Shown here piece after piece: positions 25,720-33,426 of a stretch of 37,231 nucleotides of DNA. Position numbers and translations under genes: made by a program. The first letter of the stretch is position 1. Each line of letters starts with the position of its first letter. The notes below the pieces were generated by a model. It searched no databases, was not told where the DNA came from, and saw nothing but the letters and a program-made list of their open reading frames with translations. The stretch spans positions 1 to 37,231 of the forward strand of contig JAFGNT010000029.1 of assembly GCA_016926855.1 (NCBI GenBank). Reading direction: 5' to 3'. The stretch is from Methanomicrobiaceae archaeon (lineage in GTDB: Archaea; Halobacteriota; Methanomicrobia; Methanomicrobiales; Methanomicrobiaceae).

Positions 25720-25757
25720 ATCTAATATAATGGTGGAAGAACCAATTATATTTTAAC
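25720..25757. promoter_or_regulatory. Compact divergent promoter, DUF126 and PAN-1
   Basis: Only 38 bp separate the two start codons. TAATATAA (25723-25730) is about 31 nt before the PAN-1 ATG, and ATTATATTTTA (25744-25754) is about 30 nt before the opposite ATG. Both genes lack an SD. The two TATA elements each lie close to the other gene's start, so both mRNAs should be leaderless. Confidence 0.6.
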
Positions 25758-26915
25758 ATGGATGAGATCATCTTCGATAACGGTGGCGGTGATGGAGACA
25801 TTCAGAATCTCCAGGCTCAGGAGCTGAAGACACGGCTTCAGGATCTGCAAAATAAGAATGATCTCCTCACGAAAGAGATAAACCAGCTCAAACGTGAAAA
25901 CAGTCAGCTTAAGCGCCCGCCCCTGTTTGTCGCCAGTGTCATCGAGGTGCTCGAAAACGGGGAGACATACCTCCGTCAGCAGGGAAATAACCAGGAATAT
26001 ATCACCCATACCCTGGATGAGCTCCACGATGAACTCAAGCCGGGAATGAAGGTCGCGGTTAATAATTCCCTCTCCATCGTCCGGATTATCGGCACCACCT
26101 TCGATGCCCGCGTTCGCATCATGGAGCTCGACGAATCTCCCGATGTCACGTTCGGGCAGGTGGGCGGCCTGCGTGAGCAGATCGAGGAAGTGCGGGAGGC
26201 GGTGGAATATCCGCTCACACGCCCCGAGATCTTCGCCCGGCTCGGTGTCGAGCCGCCGAAAGGGATCCTGCTTTTCGGCCCCCCGGGCACCGGCAAGACG
26301 CTGATCGCGAAAGCAGTCGCGAATAACGCTCATGCCCGGTTCATTCGCATGTCGGGCTCGGAGCTCGTTCACAAGTTCATTGGCGAGGGAGCACAGATGG
26401 TCCGTGAACTCTTCACCCTCGCCCGGCAAAAAGCGCCGTCTATCGTTTTCATTGACGAGATCGATGCAATCGGGAGCATGCGCACGCATGACGGGACCTC
26501 AGGCAGCGCCGAAGTCCAGCGGACGCTGATGCAGCTCCTTGCGGAAATGGACGGTTTTGACAACCGCGGTGACGTCCGGATCATGGCTGCCACGAACCGT
26601 GTCGATATGCTCGATCCGGCATTGCTCCGGCCCGGACGGTTTGATCGCATCGTTGAGATACCGCTTCCGGACGTGGATTCACGCCTTGAAATCTTTAAAA
26701 TTCACGCTTCTCCCTTAAAGATGGAAGATGTGGATCTCACCGAGCTGGTGCGGCTCACGGAAAATTCGACCGGGGCTGAGATACAGGCAATCTGCCGCGA
26801 GGCAGGGATGATTGCAGTTCGCAACGAGGCGGATGCAGTGAAGCGCGATGATTTCATCGCGGGTGTCCGGAAAGTGAAACATCTGACCTCGACAGAAGAC
26901 CGCATGTTCCTCTGA
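25758..26915 (+). CDS. pan: Proteasome-activating nucleotidase PAN, paralogue 1
   Basis: Hexameric AAA ATPase (385 aa) that unfolds substrates and feeds the 20S proteasome. An N-terminal coiled coil (residues 8-55: LQAQELKTRLQDLQNK) precedes an OB domain starting at RPPLFVASV. The AAA domain has Walker A GPPGTGKT (174-181), Walker B FIDEID, the pore loop KFIGEG and the Arg-finger region RPGRFDR. The C-terminus, which in PAN docks into the 20S ring with an HbYX motif, is MFL here: Phe replaces Tyr. The paralogue at 28608-27370 ends in MYA. One base separates the stop from the next gene. Confidence 0.92.
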   Translation: MDEIIFDNGGGDGDIQNLQAQELKTRLQDLQNKNDLLTKEINQLKRENSQLKRPPLFVASVIEVLENGETYLRQQGNNQEYITHTLDELHDELKPGMKVAVNNSLSIVRIIGTTFDARVRIMELDESPDVTFGQVGGLREQIEEVREAVEYPLTRPEIFARLGVEPPKGILLFGPPGTGKTLIAKAVANNAHARFIRMSGSELVHKFIGEGAQMVRELFTLARQKAPSIVFIDEIDAIGSMRTHDGTSGSAEVQRTLMQLLAEMDGFDNRGDVRIMAATNRVDMLDPALLRPGRFDRIVEIPLPDVDSRLEIFKIHASPLKMEDVDLTELVRLTENSTGAEIQAICREAGMIAVRNEADAVKRDDFIAGVRKVKHLTSTEDRMFL

Positions 26916-26916
26916 T

Positions 26917-27357
26917 ATGAATATCCTGCTTGTTCAGCGTGAAGGGATTGATCTCCACCGGACCCTTCTTGCGTCGGAGACAAGCAGAATTATTCTTCGT
27001 TTTTACCGGCCCCGCGATACCGGGTACGGCGTTCTGGTCGAAAATTCGTCGCTCGGCGGGAGCCTGTCGCTGGTCTCGGAACTGAAGTGGTATGTCCGCA
27101 GGTATGTGGCATGTGTCCTCTTCGAGTTCGCCGAAAACCGCTACTGCACGCAGCAGCTCGCACAGGAAGTCTACGAACGGGAGATCCGGCTGCAGGAGCC
27201 GTGGCCGTTCAAAAAGCTCATCGGCATCCGGGAAGGGACCATACGGCGCACGGTCTGGATCGACGGGGAAGCCACATCGGACGTGCGCCCGGCCTTTTCC
27301 CGGGAGATGGATGCGGTCTTCGAAGTATGGGCCAGCAGTACAGAAACCCCTGAATAA
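26917..27357 (+). CDS. Unknown small protein coupled to PAN-1
   Basis: A 146-aa soluble protein with no signal peptide or membrane helix. It shows an alternating beta/alpha pattern (MNILLVQREGIDLHRTLLAS), a conserved-looking centre (SLVSELKWYVRRYVACVLFE) and a basic, Trp-containing C-terminal part (PWPFKKLIGIREG). It could be related to a small archaeal DUF family (DUF5804 comes to mind, unsure). The start is 1 bp after the PAN-1 stop, so it is almost certainly co-transcribed and co-translated with PAN-1. A function near the proteasome is suggested only by position. Confidence 0.7.
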   Translation: MNILLVQREGIDLHRTLLASETSRIILRFYRPRDTGYGVLVENSSLGGSLSLVSELKWYVRRYVACVLFEFAENRYCTQQLAQEVYEREIRLQEPWPFKKLIGIREGTIRRTVWIDGEATSDVRPAFSREMDAVFEVWASSTETPE

Positions 27358-27369
27358 AAAAACCTGTTT

Positions 27370-28608
27370 TCAGGCATACATCGCACCGTCTTCGGTGCCG
27401 AGATGATGCCGGTTGAAGTCGAGGCTTACCTTGCGGATTGCCTTGATAAAATCATTGTGCGTGACGGTGTCGCGCTCCTCGCGGATGGCATACATGCCCG
27501 CCTCGGTGCATATTGCCTTGAGGTCCGCACCATTTTTACCGTCGGTGAGGGCGGCGATTTCCAGGAGAATTACATCCTCGCCGAGGTTCATGTATTCTGT
27601 GTGGATGTTCAGGATGGAGCTCCGACCGTGCGTATCGGGGAGCGGGATCTCGATTATCCTGTCAAAACGGCCGGGCCGGAGCAGTGCCCTGTCCAGAATG
27701 TCAATGCGATTCGTGGCACCGATAATCTTGACATCGCCGCGGCTTTCAAATCCGTCCATACCTGCGAGCAGCTGCATGAGTGTACGCTGAACTTCCCGGT
27801 CGCCCGATGTGGTGCTCTCCGTCCGCTGTGCGCCTATTGCATCGATTTCATCGATAAAGATGATTGACGGTGCTTTTTTCTTCGCCAGTTCGAAGAGTTC
27901 ACGGACCAGCCGTGCCCCTTCCCCGATATATTTCTGCACGAGCTCCGATCCGACGACCCTGAGGAACTGTGCATTCGTCTCGTGGGCAACCGCCCGGGCG
28001 AGCAGAGTTTTCCCCGTTCCGGGAGGCCCGTGGAGGAGGACGCCCTTGGGCGGATCAATGCCGACTGCCTTAAAGAGTTCGGGTTTTTTCAGCGGCAGTT
28101 CGACTGCTTCCTGAATTTCTTGTATCTGGACTAAGAGGCCGCCGATATCCGCATATGTCTCTTTCGGCGAGTCGATGATCTCCATCCCGTATATCTGGGC
28201 GTCAAATGACTGGGGGAGCACATCGACAATTGCAAGGGACTGCTGGTTCAGGGAACAACGGACACCCGGTTTCAGACTGTCGGGTTCGATAAAATTTGAT
28301 GCCCTGACAAGGAAACGGGGGCCGGCGCTGCTTCTGATAATGATCCTGTGGGGATCAACGACGTCAGTCACCGTGCCGATAACGAGGGGTGGACTTCTGA
28401 GCTGCTCAATCTCACTTTTGAGTTTTCGGATCTCGCGCTCAAATCGTATTTTCTGCTGTTCGATGTAGCGTTTCTCCGATTCGACCTGCCGCACCTGCTC
28501 CCGGATCTCCATATTTCGTGATTCGAGCGTTGAGATTCTCTCGAGCAGATATTTCGCCAGGTCTTCCTCGTTGTGAGGATCTGAACTCGGTCTGGGGTTT
28601 TCTCCCAT
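27370..28608 (-). CDS. pan: Proteasome-activating nucleotidase PAN, paralogue 2
   Basis: AAA ATPase of 412 aa, the regulatory particle of the archaeal proteasome. A long coiled coil (about residues 15-70: [19 protein letters not shown]) leads into the OB domain with the conserved [10 protein letters not shown]. Walker A GPPGTGKT is at 194-201, with Walker B FIDEID, pore loop KYIGEG and RPGRFDR. It ends in MYA, a good HbYX motif for opening the 20S gate. The SD GAGGAT (complement of 28613-28618) precedes the ATG. It is convergent to the small PAN-1 partner and divergent from aMBF1. Its C-terminus is more canonical than that of paralogue 1. Confidence 0.94.
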   Translation of the reverse strand: MGENPRPSSDPHNEEDLAKYLLERISTLESRNMEIREQVRQVESEKRYIEQQKIRFEREIRKLKSEIEQLRSPPLVIGTVTDVVDPHRIIIRSSAGPRFLVRASNFIEPDSLKPGVRCSLNQQSLAIVDVLPQSFDAQIYGMEIIDSPKETYADIGGLLVQIQEIQEAVELPLKKPELFKAVGIDPPKGVLLHGPPGTGKTLLARAVAHETNAQFLRVVGSELVQKYIGEGARLVRELFELAKKKAPSIIFIDEIDAIGAQRTESTTSGDREVQRTLMQLLAGMDGFESRGDVKIIGATNRIDILDRALLRPGRFDRIIEIPLPDTHGRSSILNIHTEYMNLGEDVILLEIAALTDGKNGADLKAICTEAGMYAIREERDTVTHNDFIKAIRKVSLDFNRHHLGTEDGAMYA

Positions 28609-28665
28609 ATGTATCCTCGATTAAGTATATAGGGTTAGATGACTTAAAGTTGTTTGCGAATTACC
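28609..28665. promoter_or_regulatory. Divergent promoter, PAN-2 and aMBF1
   Basis: AAGTATAT (28623-28630) lies about 40 nt before the aMBF1 ATG at 28666, and CTTAAAG (about 28642-28648) may serve PAN-2 on the minus strand. The two genes start 57 bp apart and could respond to a common factor. Confidence 0.45.
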
Positions 28666-29163
28666 ATGGATTGCGATGTTTGTGGGCAAAAAATACGAGG
28701 AGCCCCGAAATTTGTCCGTATTGACGGTGCATCCATGAGGGTGTGCATGAAATGTGCGAAACTCGGAAATGAAATCCAGAAACCGAAGGAACGCACCGAA
28801 GGACAGAGAACCGGGCCCCAAAGAGCAGGCACTGCGCCCCGGCGTCATCCCCGCGATGTCTTTGATTTCATGGAAGGCGAAGGCGAGATCGTCGATGACT
28901 ATGCCACCCGGATCAGGGACGCACGAATGCAGCAGGGGTGGGAGCAGAAAGAGCTTGCCCTGCGGATTAAGGAGCGGGAAATCCTTGTCAAGAAGATTGA
29001 AAAGGGCGACCTGATCCCTGAAGACGATGTCAGGAAGAAGATCGAAGCGGTGCTCGGCATCAAGCTGACCGACGAGGTTGTGGATGCGGTACGGGAGAGT
29101 ACAGGCGGCAGGATGACCACCACGCTCGGCGACGTGATCAAGATTAAACGCGGTGGAAGGTAA
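28666..29163 (+). CDS. mbf1: Multiprotein bridging factor aMBF1
   Basis: Archaeal MBF1 of 165 aa with an N-terminal zinc ribbon (C3, C6, C27, C30) and a C-terminal Cro/C1-type HTH (residues about 75-130: IRDARMQQGWEQKELALRI, then EREILVKKIEKGDLIPE). Archaeal MBF1 binds the 30S subunit through its linker and HTH; the eukaryotic homologue Mbf1/EDF1 recognises collided ribosomes. ATG 28666 is chosen because it places the zinc-ribbon cysteine at residue 3, and the TATA element fits a short leader; the upstream in-frame TTG at 28654 is less likely. A basic tail (IKIKRGGR) ends the protein. Confidence 0.93.
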   Translation: MDCDVCGQKIRGAPKFVRIDGASMRVCMKCAKLGNEIQKPKERTEGQRTGPQRAGTAPRRHPRDVFDFMEGEGEIVDDYATRIRDARMQQGWEQKELALRIKEREILVKKIEKGDLIPEDDVRKKIEAVLGIKLTDEVVDAVRESTGGRMTTTLGDVIKIKRGGR

Positions 29164-29318
29164 CCGCACCTGAATCGTTCCGGTTTCTCTCCGGTTTTCT
29201 CTCCTGATTCCGATCTTTATCATCTCCGGACTCTCCCGGATGATATCTGTTTTCATCGGATAATCTAATCAGCTCCGGGGAGTATATCTGGAATATAAAC
29301 CCGGAGTATTGGTTACGT
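29164..29318 (+). promoter_or_regulatory. tpiA promoter with TATA inside a dyad
   Basis: AATATAAA (29292-29299) is centred 24 nt before ATG 29319, predicting a leaderless tpiA mRNA. CTCCGGG (29273-29279) and CCCGGAG (29300-29306) form a perfect 7+7 dyad that exactly brackets it. Upstream, ATCAT...CCGG and CCGG...ATGAT (about 29219-29244) form a weaker hairpin before T residues, possibly the aMBF1 terminator. Confidence 0.5.
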
Positions 29319-29987
29319 ATGTCCTCACCACTTATTCTCATCAATCTCAAGACGTACGACGAAGGATACGGGCACAGGGCCCGGAAAATTGCGGAGAGTG
29401 CTGAGCTCATCGCCGGGGAGAGCGGCGTTCGGATTGGTATTGCGCCGAATTTCATGGAGATCCATCCGATGAGCCACCACTTTTCCGTGCCTGTCTACGC
29501 CCAGCATACCGACGGGATTGGCGCCGGCGCCCACACGGGACACGTGCTTGCAGCCGCCGTCCGGCATGCCGGGGCCCACGGGACACTGATAAACCATTCC
29601 GAACGCAGGCTTACCCTTGCGGATGTCGGGGCCGCGGTGGAGGCCGCAAAGACGGCGGGGCTCGAAACGGTTGTCTGCACGAATAACGTTGCGACCAGCG
29701 CGGCAGCGGCATCGTTTGCCCCCGATTACGTTGCGATCGAACCGCCCGAGCTGATCGGGAGCGGCGTCTCAGTCTCGAAGGCCGACCCGGAGATCATCCG
29801 CCGGTCGGTGGACGCGGTAACACGGGTCGATCCCGGCGTGAAGATCCTCACCGGGGCCGGCATACAGTCAGGGGAGTGCGTAAAAATCGCACTTGATCTG
29901 GGTACGGAGGGTGTCCTCCTCGCGTCATCGGTGGTGAAAGCTGCTGATCCCGAAGCGGTGCTCCGCGATCTCATCTCCCTCCTGTAA
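29319..29987 (+). CDS. tpiA: Triosephosphate isomerase, archaeal type
   Basis: Interconverts dihydroxyacetone phosphate and glyceraldehyde 3-phosphate in gluconeogenesis and glycolysis; 222 aa, the short tetrameric archaeal form. The catalytic residues are K11 (NLKTY), H93 (NHSERR) and E141 ([11 protein letters not shown]). The phosphate-binding C-terminal strand is [14 protein letters not shown] 29319 directly follows the expected transcription start, so translation is probably leaderless. It is convergent to the CBS regulator gene with a gap of 10 bp. Confidence 0.95.
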   Translation: MSSPLILINLKTYDEGYGHRARKIAESAELIAGESGVRIGIAPNFMEIHPMSHHFSVPVYAQHTDGIGAGAHTGHVLAAAVRHAGAHGTLINHSERRLTLADVGAAVEAAKTAGLETVVCTNNVATSAAAASFAPDYVAIEPPELIGSGVSVSKADPEIIRRSVDAVTRVDPGVKILTGAGIQSGECVKIALDLGTEGVLLASSVVKAADPEAVLRDLISLL

Positions 29988-29997
29988 GTCCTGCCGG

Positions 29998-30552
29998 TTA
30001 TAGGATCAGGGAAATAAGGTCGTGCTTGGTAATCACGCCCCTGACCATCCCTTTTTCCACGACAAGAATGGCATGGTGTGAATGGAGGAGGTGAACGAGC
30101 GTATCAAGGTCGACATGGGGAGAAATGGTCGGAAACCCCTCCTCCATAAAATCGCTGACCGTGTGGCTCTGTGTTTTATGAATTCTGCCCTCTTCAATGG
30201 CGTTTATGATAGCGGATTCCGAGATGCAGCCGACGGGCACTCCGTGCTCGATCACCGGAAGCTGTGAGATCCCGTTCTCCTCCATGATCTGGACGGTACG
30301 TGTCACCGACTCGGTCGGGACGACGCTCAGGACCGGTTCGTGCATGAGATCGCCTGCTGTGATTGCCGAACGCTCCGCGACCTGAAGCACGTCGACAATC
30401 TTTGTGAGCGTACTTACCCGGGGATCCACGCTCCCCCCCTCTATCCTTGCCACCATTGACTGGCTTATCGCTGCTTTTTTCGCGACATCCGACTGTTTGA
30501 GTCCCAGCATGACCCGCTTTGCCTTCAGTTCGGTCGGGGTGGGGATGTGCAT
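29998..30552 (-). CDS. HTH-CBS transcriptional regulator
   Basis: A 184-aa regulator. The N-terminal Xre-type HTH is at residues 6-60 (ELKAKRVMLGLKQSDVAKKA, then ISQSMVARIEGGSVDPR). Two CBS domains follow (MHEPVLSVVPTESVTRTVQI to VGCISESAIIN, and FMEEGFPTISPHVDLDTLVH to VRGVITKHDLI), forming one Bateman module. Such modules bind adenosine nucleotides or SAM and could couple DNA binding to energy or cofactor state. The TATA-like ATATATAAAA on the minus strand about 25-30 nt upstream fits a leaderless start. It probably controls the divergent gene and perhaps itself, which is inference. Confidence 0.9.
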   Translation of the reverse strand: MHIPTPTELKAKRVMLGLKQSDVAKKAAISQSMVARIEGGSVDPRVSTLTKIVDVLQVAERSAITAGDLMHEPVLSVVPTESVTRTVQIMEENGISQLPVIEHGVPVGCISESAIINAIEEGRIHKTQSHTVSDFMEEGFPTISPHVDLDTLVHLLHSHHAILVVEKGMVRGVITKHDLISLIL

Positions 30553-30656
30553 ATCCGATTACCCATGGTAATTATTTTATATATACTTATGTGCGCCGGG
30601 GATACCTGTGGGCGGGACAGTTTTTTAATGTGAGGGAATTCATTGAAACATACGAA
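30553..30656. promoter_or_regulatory. Divergent promoter, HTH-CBS and B3/B4 genes
   Basis: TTTTATATATAC (30576-30587) is nearly symmetric and can act as TATA element for both strands: 25-30 nt before the HTH-CBS ATG at 30552 and upstream of the B3/B4 gene on the other strand. This is the natural place for autoregulation by the HTH-CBS protein. Confidence 0.5.
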
Positions 30657-31349
30657 ATGATGTTCAGCGAGGACGTTCTGACGGCATTTCCCGGGATATG
30701 CGTGGCCGTTGGGGATATCCGGTCCGTACGGATTGCAGAGGAGCATCCCGGGCTCGAAGCCCTGAAACTCTCGGCCATCCGGGATATATCATCACGGTAT
30801 ACTCTCGAGCAGGTGAAGAACGAACCGGTATTCCGGGCATACCGGGACTTTTTCTGGAGCGTGGGCGTTGATCCCACCAAGACCCGGCCGGCATCCGAAG
30901 CCCTCACGAGAAGGGCCCTGTCCGGAAAAAAATTCCCGAAAATCAATACGGCTGTCGATGCCTATAACCTGGCGTCGCTCTGCTCCGGGATACCCATCGG
31001 GGCGTTCGATGCCGATACGCTGGGCGGTGGCGATCTTTTACTCCGGTTCGCAAAAGACGGCGAAGCGTTCCTCGGCATCGGCATGAAAAAACCCGCCCTG
31101 CTCCGGGAAAACCAGGTCGTCCTGACCGACGCAGAAACGATCATCGCCATCTACCCGTACCGCGATTCCGATGCGACGAAAGTAACCCCGGAGACACGCA
31201 CTATCCGCATCGTCACCTGCGGAGTGCCCGGGATTGCGAGGGAGCAGGTGATGGAGGCATACCGGCTCTGTGCCGGGTATCTTGAGGAGTATGCCGGAGG
31301 GTTTGCTGAAGAAGCGGAACTGTATCCCGCTGGCGGCCCGGAAGGTTGA
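30657..31349 (+). CDS. B3/B4 tRNA-binding-domain protein
   Basis: A 230-aa stand-alone protein related to the B3/B4 editing domain of phenylalanyl-tRNA synthetase beta. Family landmarks are FRAYRDFFWSVGVDPTKTRP, then PKINTAVDAYNLASL and IPIGAFDADTL. Such free-standing proteins may hydrolyse mischarged tRNA or D-amino-acid adducts; the exact role is not established. The start is uncertain: ATG 30657 or 30660 gives the family-like start (MFSEDVLTAFPG), while GTG 30630 adds nine residues; no clear SD supports any of them. The frame is open further upstream into the divergent promoter, which is not coding. Confidence 0.8.
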   Translation: MMFSEDVLTAFPGICVAVGDIRSVRIAEEHPGLEALKLSAIRDISSRYTLEQVKNEPVFRAYRDFFWSVGVDPTKTRPASEALTRRALSGKKFPKINTAVDAYNLASLCSGIPIGAFDADTLGGGDLLLRFAKDGEAFLGIGMKKPALLRENQVVLTDAETIIAIYPYRDSDATKVTPETRTIRIVTCGVPGIAREQVMEAYRLCAGYLEEYAGGFAEEAELYPAGGPEG

Positions 31350-31353
31350 ATGA

Positions 31354-31500
31354 TCACCGGTGCGACTCGTACGCTTCACGCAGCCACTCCCGCATATCGT
31401 CATCCCGGTCGGATTCCTGTTCTATGACACCATGATGGGTGAACCGGCCGGGCCGCGCTTTGGCCACCCCGGCGGTCCTGCCGTCTTCGGGTTGTTTGCA
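31354..31500 (-). pseudogene. Decayed C-terminal fragment, DUF5655-like (copy 1)
   Basis: Read on the minus strand, the bases give DGRTAGVAKARPGRFTHHG followed by VIEQESDRDDDMREWLREAY, then ESHR and a stop at 31354-31356. This matches the C-terminal end of DUF5655-type proteins (HH motif, acidic stretch, EWLREAY). No start codon or upstream domain is found; the sequence loses sense in a run of A/T beyond 31490. Two further copies of the same family lie at 34413-34590 and 35521-35780. It starts 5 bp after the B3/B4 gene ends. Confidence 0.6.
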
Positions 31501-32134
31501 AAAAAAAGGTAAGGAGACTCCGTACCATGGATCTTATGGTCGTTTAGGGCATGTTTTCCTTCGGATTAATGTTCTCTACAGAACCGTGCTTTCATACATT
31601 TTCAGCATATTCAGCATATTCAGCATCCAACATACTGGACAAGAATGAGAGGAAGAATAACAAAACCAATAGGGGGTAAATATCCTCTGCCATTACAACG
31701 ATGACAAAACAGGGCGTTATCTTGGTGAGGATAGGGACAAGATGAAAAAATGGTGGATTGCATCGGTAAAAAGATTACTTGGCGTTTTGCTGACAGGTTA
31801 ATTGGTTCCGGAAGGTTCTGATACGGTGATAAGATTTTATAAAAAACCGGGAAGAATATGAAGCGAAGTAACGTATTGACGTGCAGATAAATAATTTACG
31901 GTCCGACGGAAATGGAAAAATAGTCCGGACAATAACCCCTTTTTCCCGGCACATCCTGCGTCGCCGTTTTACCGGATGAAAAAATTTTTTGACCGTATTC
32001 CACCATAGACCATAACCCGGGAAACGCTTGGATCTGTCGTATGATAACGTCTATCGTATCGAGGACCGTCTCTGTCTTTGGTTGTCATGATAGTCCGGTC
32101 AATGGATATCGGTGCCCGGGCCTTGCTGGCTGGA
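31501..32134. other. AT-rich gap without a confident gene
   Basis: This 630-bp stretch holds no convincing gene, tRNA or transposon end. It contains a 9-bp tandem repeat (31601-31627) and a 19-codon ORF (31742-31801) starting MKKWW with a GGTGAGG 11 nt upstream, of doubtful reality. Composition is more AT-rich than the flanks, as expected of accessory DNA. Confidence 0.5.
31601..31627. repeat. 9-bp tandem repeat, three units
   Basis: TTCAGCATA is repeated head to tail three times (31601-31609, 31610-31618, 31619-31627), the last unit ending in C instead of A. It lies in non-coding DNA and looks like simple slippage. Confidence 0.7.
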
Positions 32135-32593
32135 TCAGGTCCGGACGACCGGCTCTCCTTTTTTCAGGTGAAGATCGAACACACCGTTTTTCAGGGTGGA
32201 TCGCGCCCCCTCCCTCATGACCGGACCGGGAAGCTGGATATCGTGGTGCAGGGAAATGGATCTCTGGTCCTCCCTGCTGCACCTGCCGCCCTCATCCCTC
32301 CCTGCTTCCAGCCGGTCACATGTTATTCTGAGGAAATTATGGTTGACAAGATCAACGGAAATTTTTGAAAAATCCAATCCCGGGATGATATCGACCGTAA
32401 TAACCACTTCATCATCATCATCAGAGATCTCCGCGTTCAGGTTCCGCGGGGACAGGAATACAATACCGGGGTTTTCTCCTTGTGGCAACATCAAATTTTC
32501 CGCTGGTTCGAAAGCATACTGGAACAGGTAGTCCATGGATGCTCTCAGTTCATCGAGTTCGTCATAGATCGATCTGCGAATACGTCGTACCAT
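32135..32593 (-). CDS. Small heat-shock protein, Hsp20/alpha-crystallin
   Basis: ATP-independent holdase chaperone of 152 aa. The alpha-crystallin domain covers about residues 50-148: LNAEISDDDDEVVITVDIIP at the start and HHDIQLPGPVMREGARSTLK with NGVFDLHLKK at the end, the A-x-x-x-L-K-N-G-V box being diagnostic. The N-terminal 45 residues are helical (RSIYDELDELRASMDYLFQ). ATG 32593 has a perfect SD (AGGAGGT, complement of 32599-32605). Upstream, GTGT-GATT-ACAC (32620-32631) is a small dyad that could be a heat-shock regulator site, unproven. The gene stands alone. Confidence 0.9.
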   Translation of the reverse strand: MVRRIRRSIYDELDELRASMDYLFQYAFEPAENLMLPQGENPGIVFLSPRNLNAEISDDDDEVVITVDIIPGLDFSKISVDLVNHNFLRITCDRLEAGRDEGGRCSREDQRSISLHHDIQLPGPVMREGARSTLKNGVFDLHLKKGEPVVRT

Positions 32594-32909
32594 TGTCTAC
32601 CTCCTTTTTTGTTGCCCAAGTGTGATTACACCTAGGTATACAGGGACGAGTGTTGTTAATGTTAATACAGGTTTCGCCGGTCCTTCCTGCGCCCATGGTT
32701 CCCGCGAGAGGGTGTGCCGGGCCCCCGGTTGCTTTCTTCGTGAGCGATCTGTGTGGCAGGCGGTGACGTTTGCTGAGGGCGGAGATCAGCATCAGAGATC
32801 AGATATTGAGTATTTCTTATTTTGAATGGCTGAAAATGTGTTTTTAAAAAGGGACGCTTCACTCCATGAAGCAGAATGCGAAAAGGCAGGCCGGGTGTGG
32901 GGGGATAGC
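32594..32909. other. Spacer between Hsp20 and dodecin genes
   Basis: These 316 bases hold the Hsp20 promoter side (SD at 32599-32605, dyad 32620-32631, TATA-like GGTATACAG near 32635). The remainder shows no gene or RNA that I can support. Confidence 0.5.
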
Positions 32910-33137
32910 TCAGCTCTCCCGTTCCACGACAAACGAAATTTTTACAACAGAACGATATTCCACAATTCTGTCGTTCTTCACCTTCGCTGTACATTCCTTC
33001 AGGTAGACTCCTTTGATGTTGCTGACGGTTTTCGCTGCTTCCTTTACAGCATTGGCTGCTGCATCATCCCACCCATTCGGGGAACTGCCGATCAACTCGA
33101 TGACTTTTGCCACCTTGGGCTCATCTCCTTCTGTCAT
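32910..33137 (-). CDS. Dodecin, flavin-storage protein
   Basis: A 75-aa dodecameric flavoprotein that binds riboflavin, lumichrome or FMN/FAD in pairs and buffers free flavin. The sequence is a close match to the family: VAKVIELIGSSPNGWDDAA, then KGVYLKECTAKVKN and VKISFVVE. The aromatic residue that stacks on the isoalloxazine rings is W23. The SD GGAGG precedes ATG 33137 at good spacing. It is a single-gene unit between Hsp20 and the HPr-kinase-like gene. Confidence 0.93.
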   Translation of the reverse strand: MTEGDEPKVAKVIELIGSSPNGWDDAAANAVKEAAKTVSNIKGVYLKECTAKVKNDRIVEYRSVVKISFVVERES

Positions 33138-33204
33138 TTCTCTTCCTCCACGACTTCATTACGTCACATCTCCCACATGAAGTTTTCGCAGAAAGTATAT
33201 CCGG

Positions 33205-33426
33205 ATGATAGGGAATGAAATTGATGGCCGTCCTGATTCAATTGCACGCCTGTTTGTTGATCCACAAGCAGAGCAGGAGAAGATTCTCAAAATGCCGTCC
33301 TCAGAAGGTGAAGCTCACCTGAGCTCTCCAGGCATGAACAGAGCCATCCCGACGGGCAAGAGCTTACATTCTAGTACGGGTATATTCCAGGGCTATGGGA
33401 TATACGATCACGCTTATTTCCGTTGA
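33205..33426 (+). CDS. Doubtful small ORF before the HPr-kinase-like gene
   Basis: A possible 73-aa protein (MIGNEIDGRPDSIARLFVD at its start), hydrophilic, without SD and with no family I recognise. Its last 32 bases overlap the start of the next gene. Small acidic proteins or precursor peptides sometimes sit beside HPr-kinase-like genes, but the sequence shows no further support, and it may be non-coding. Confidence 0.2.
   Translation: MIGNEIDGRPDSIARLFVDPQAEQEKILKMPSSEGEAHLSSPGMNRAIPTGKSLHSSTGIFQGYGIYDHAYFR

Noticed and set aside
31439-31648. 69-codon plus-strand frame after the B3/B4 gene
   Set aside because: It runs across the DUF5655-like fragment antisense and the 9-bp tandem repeat, with no start signal.
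32500-32530. GGTTCGAA string resembling a tRNA T-loop
   Set aside because: It lies inside the Hsp20 coding region and no acceptor, D or anticodon stems can be formed around it.
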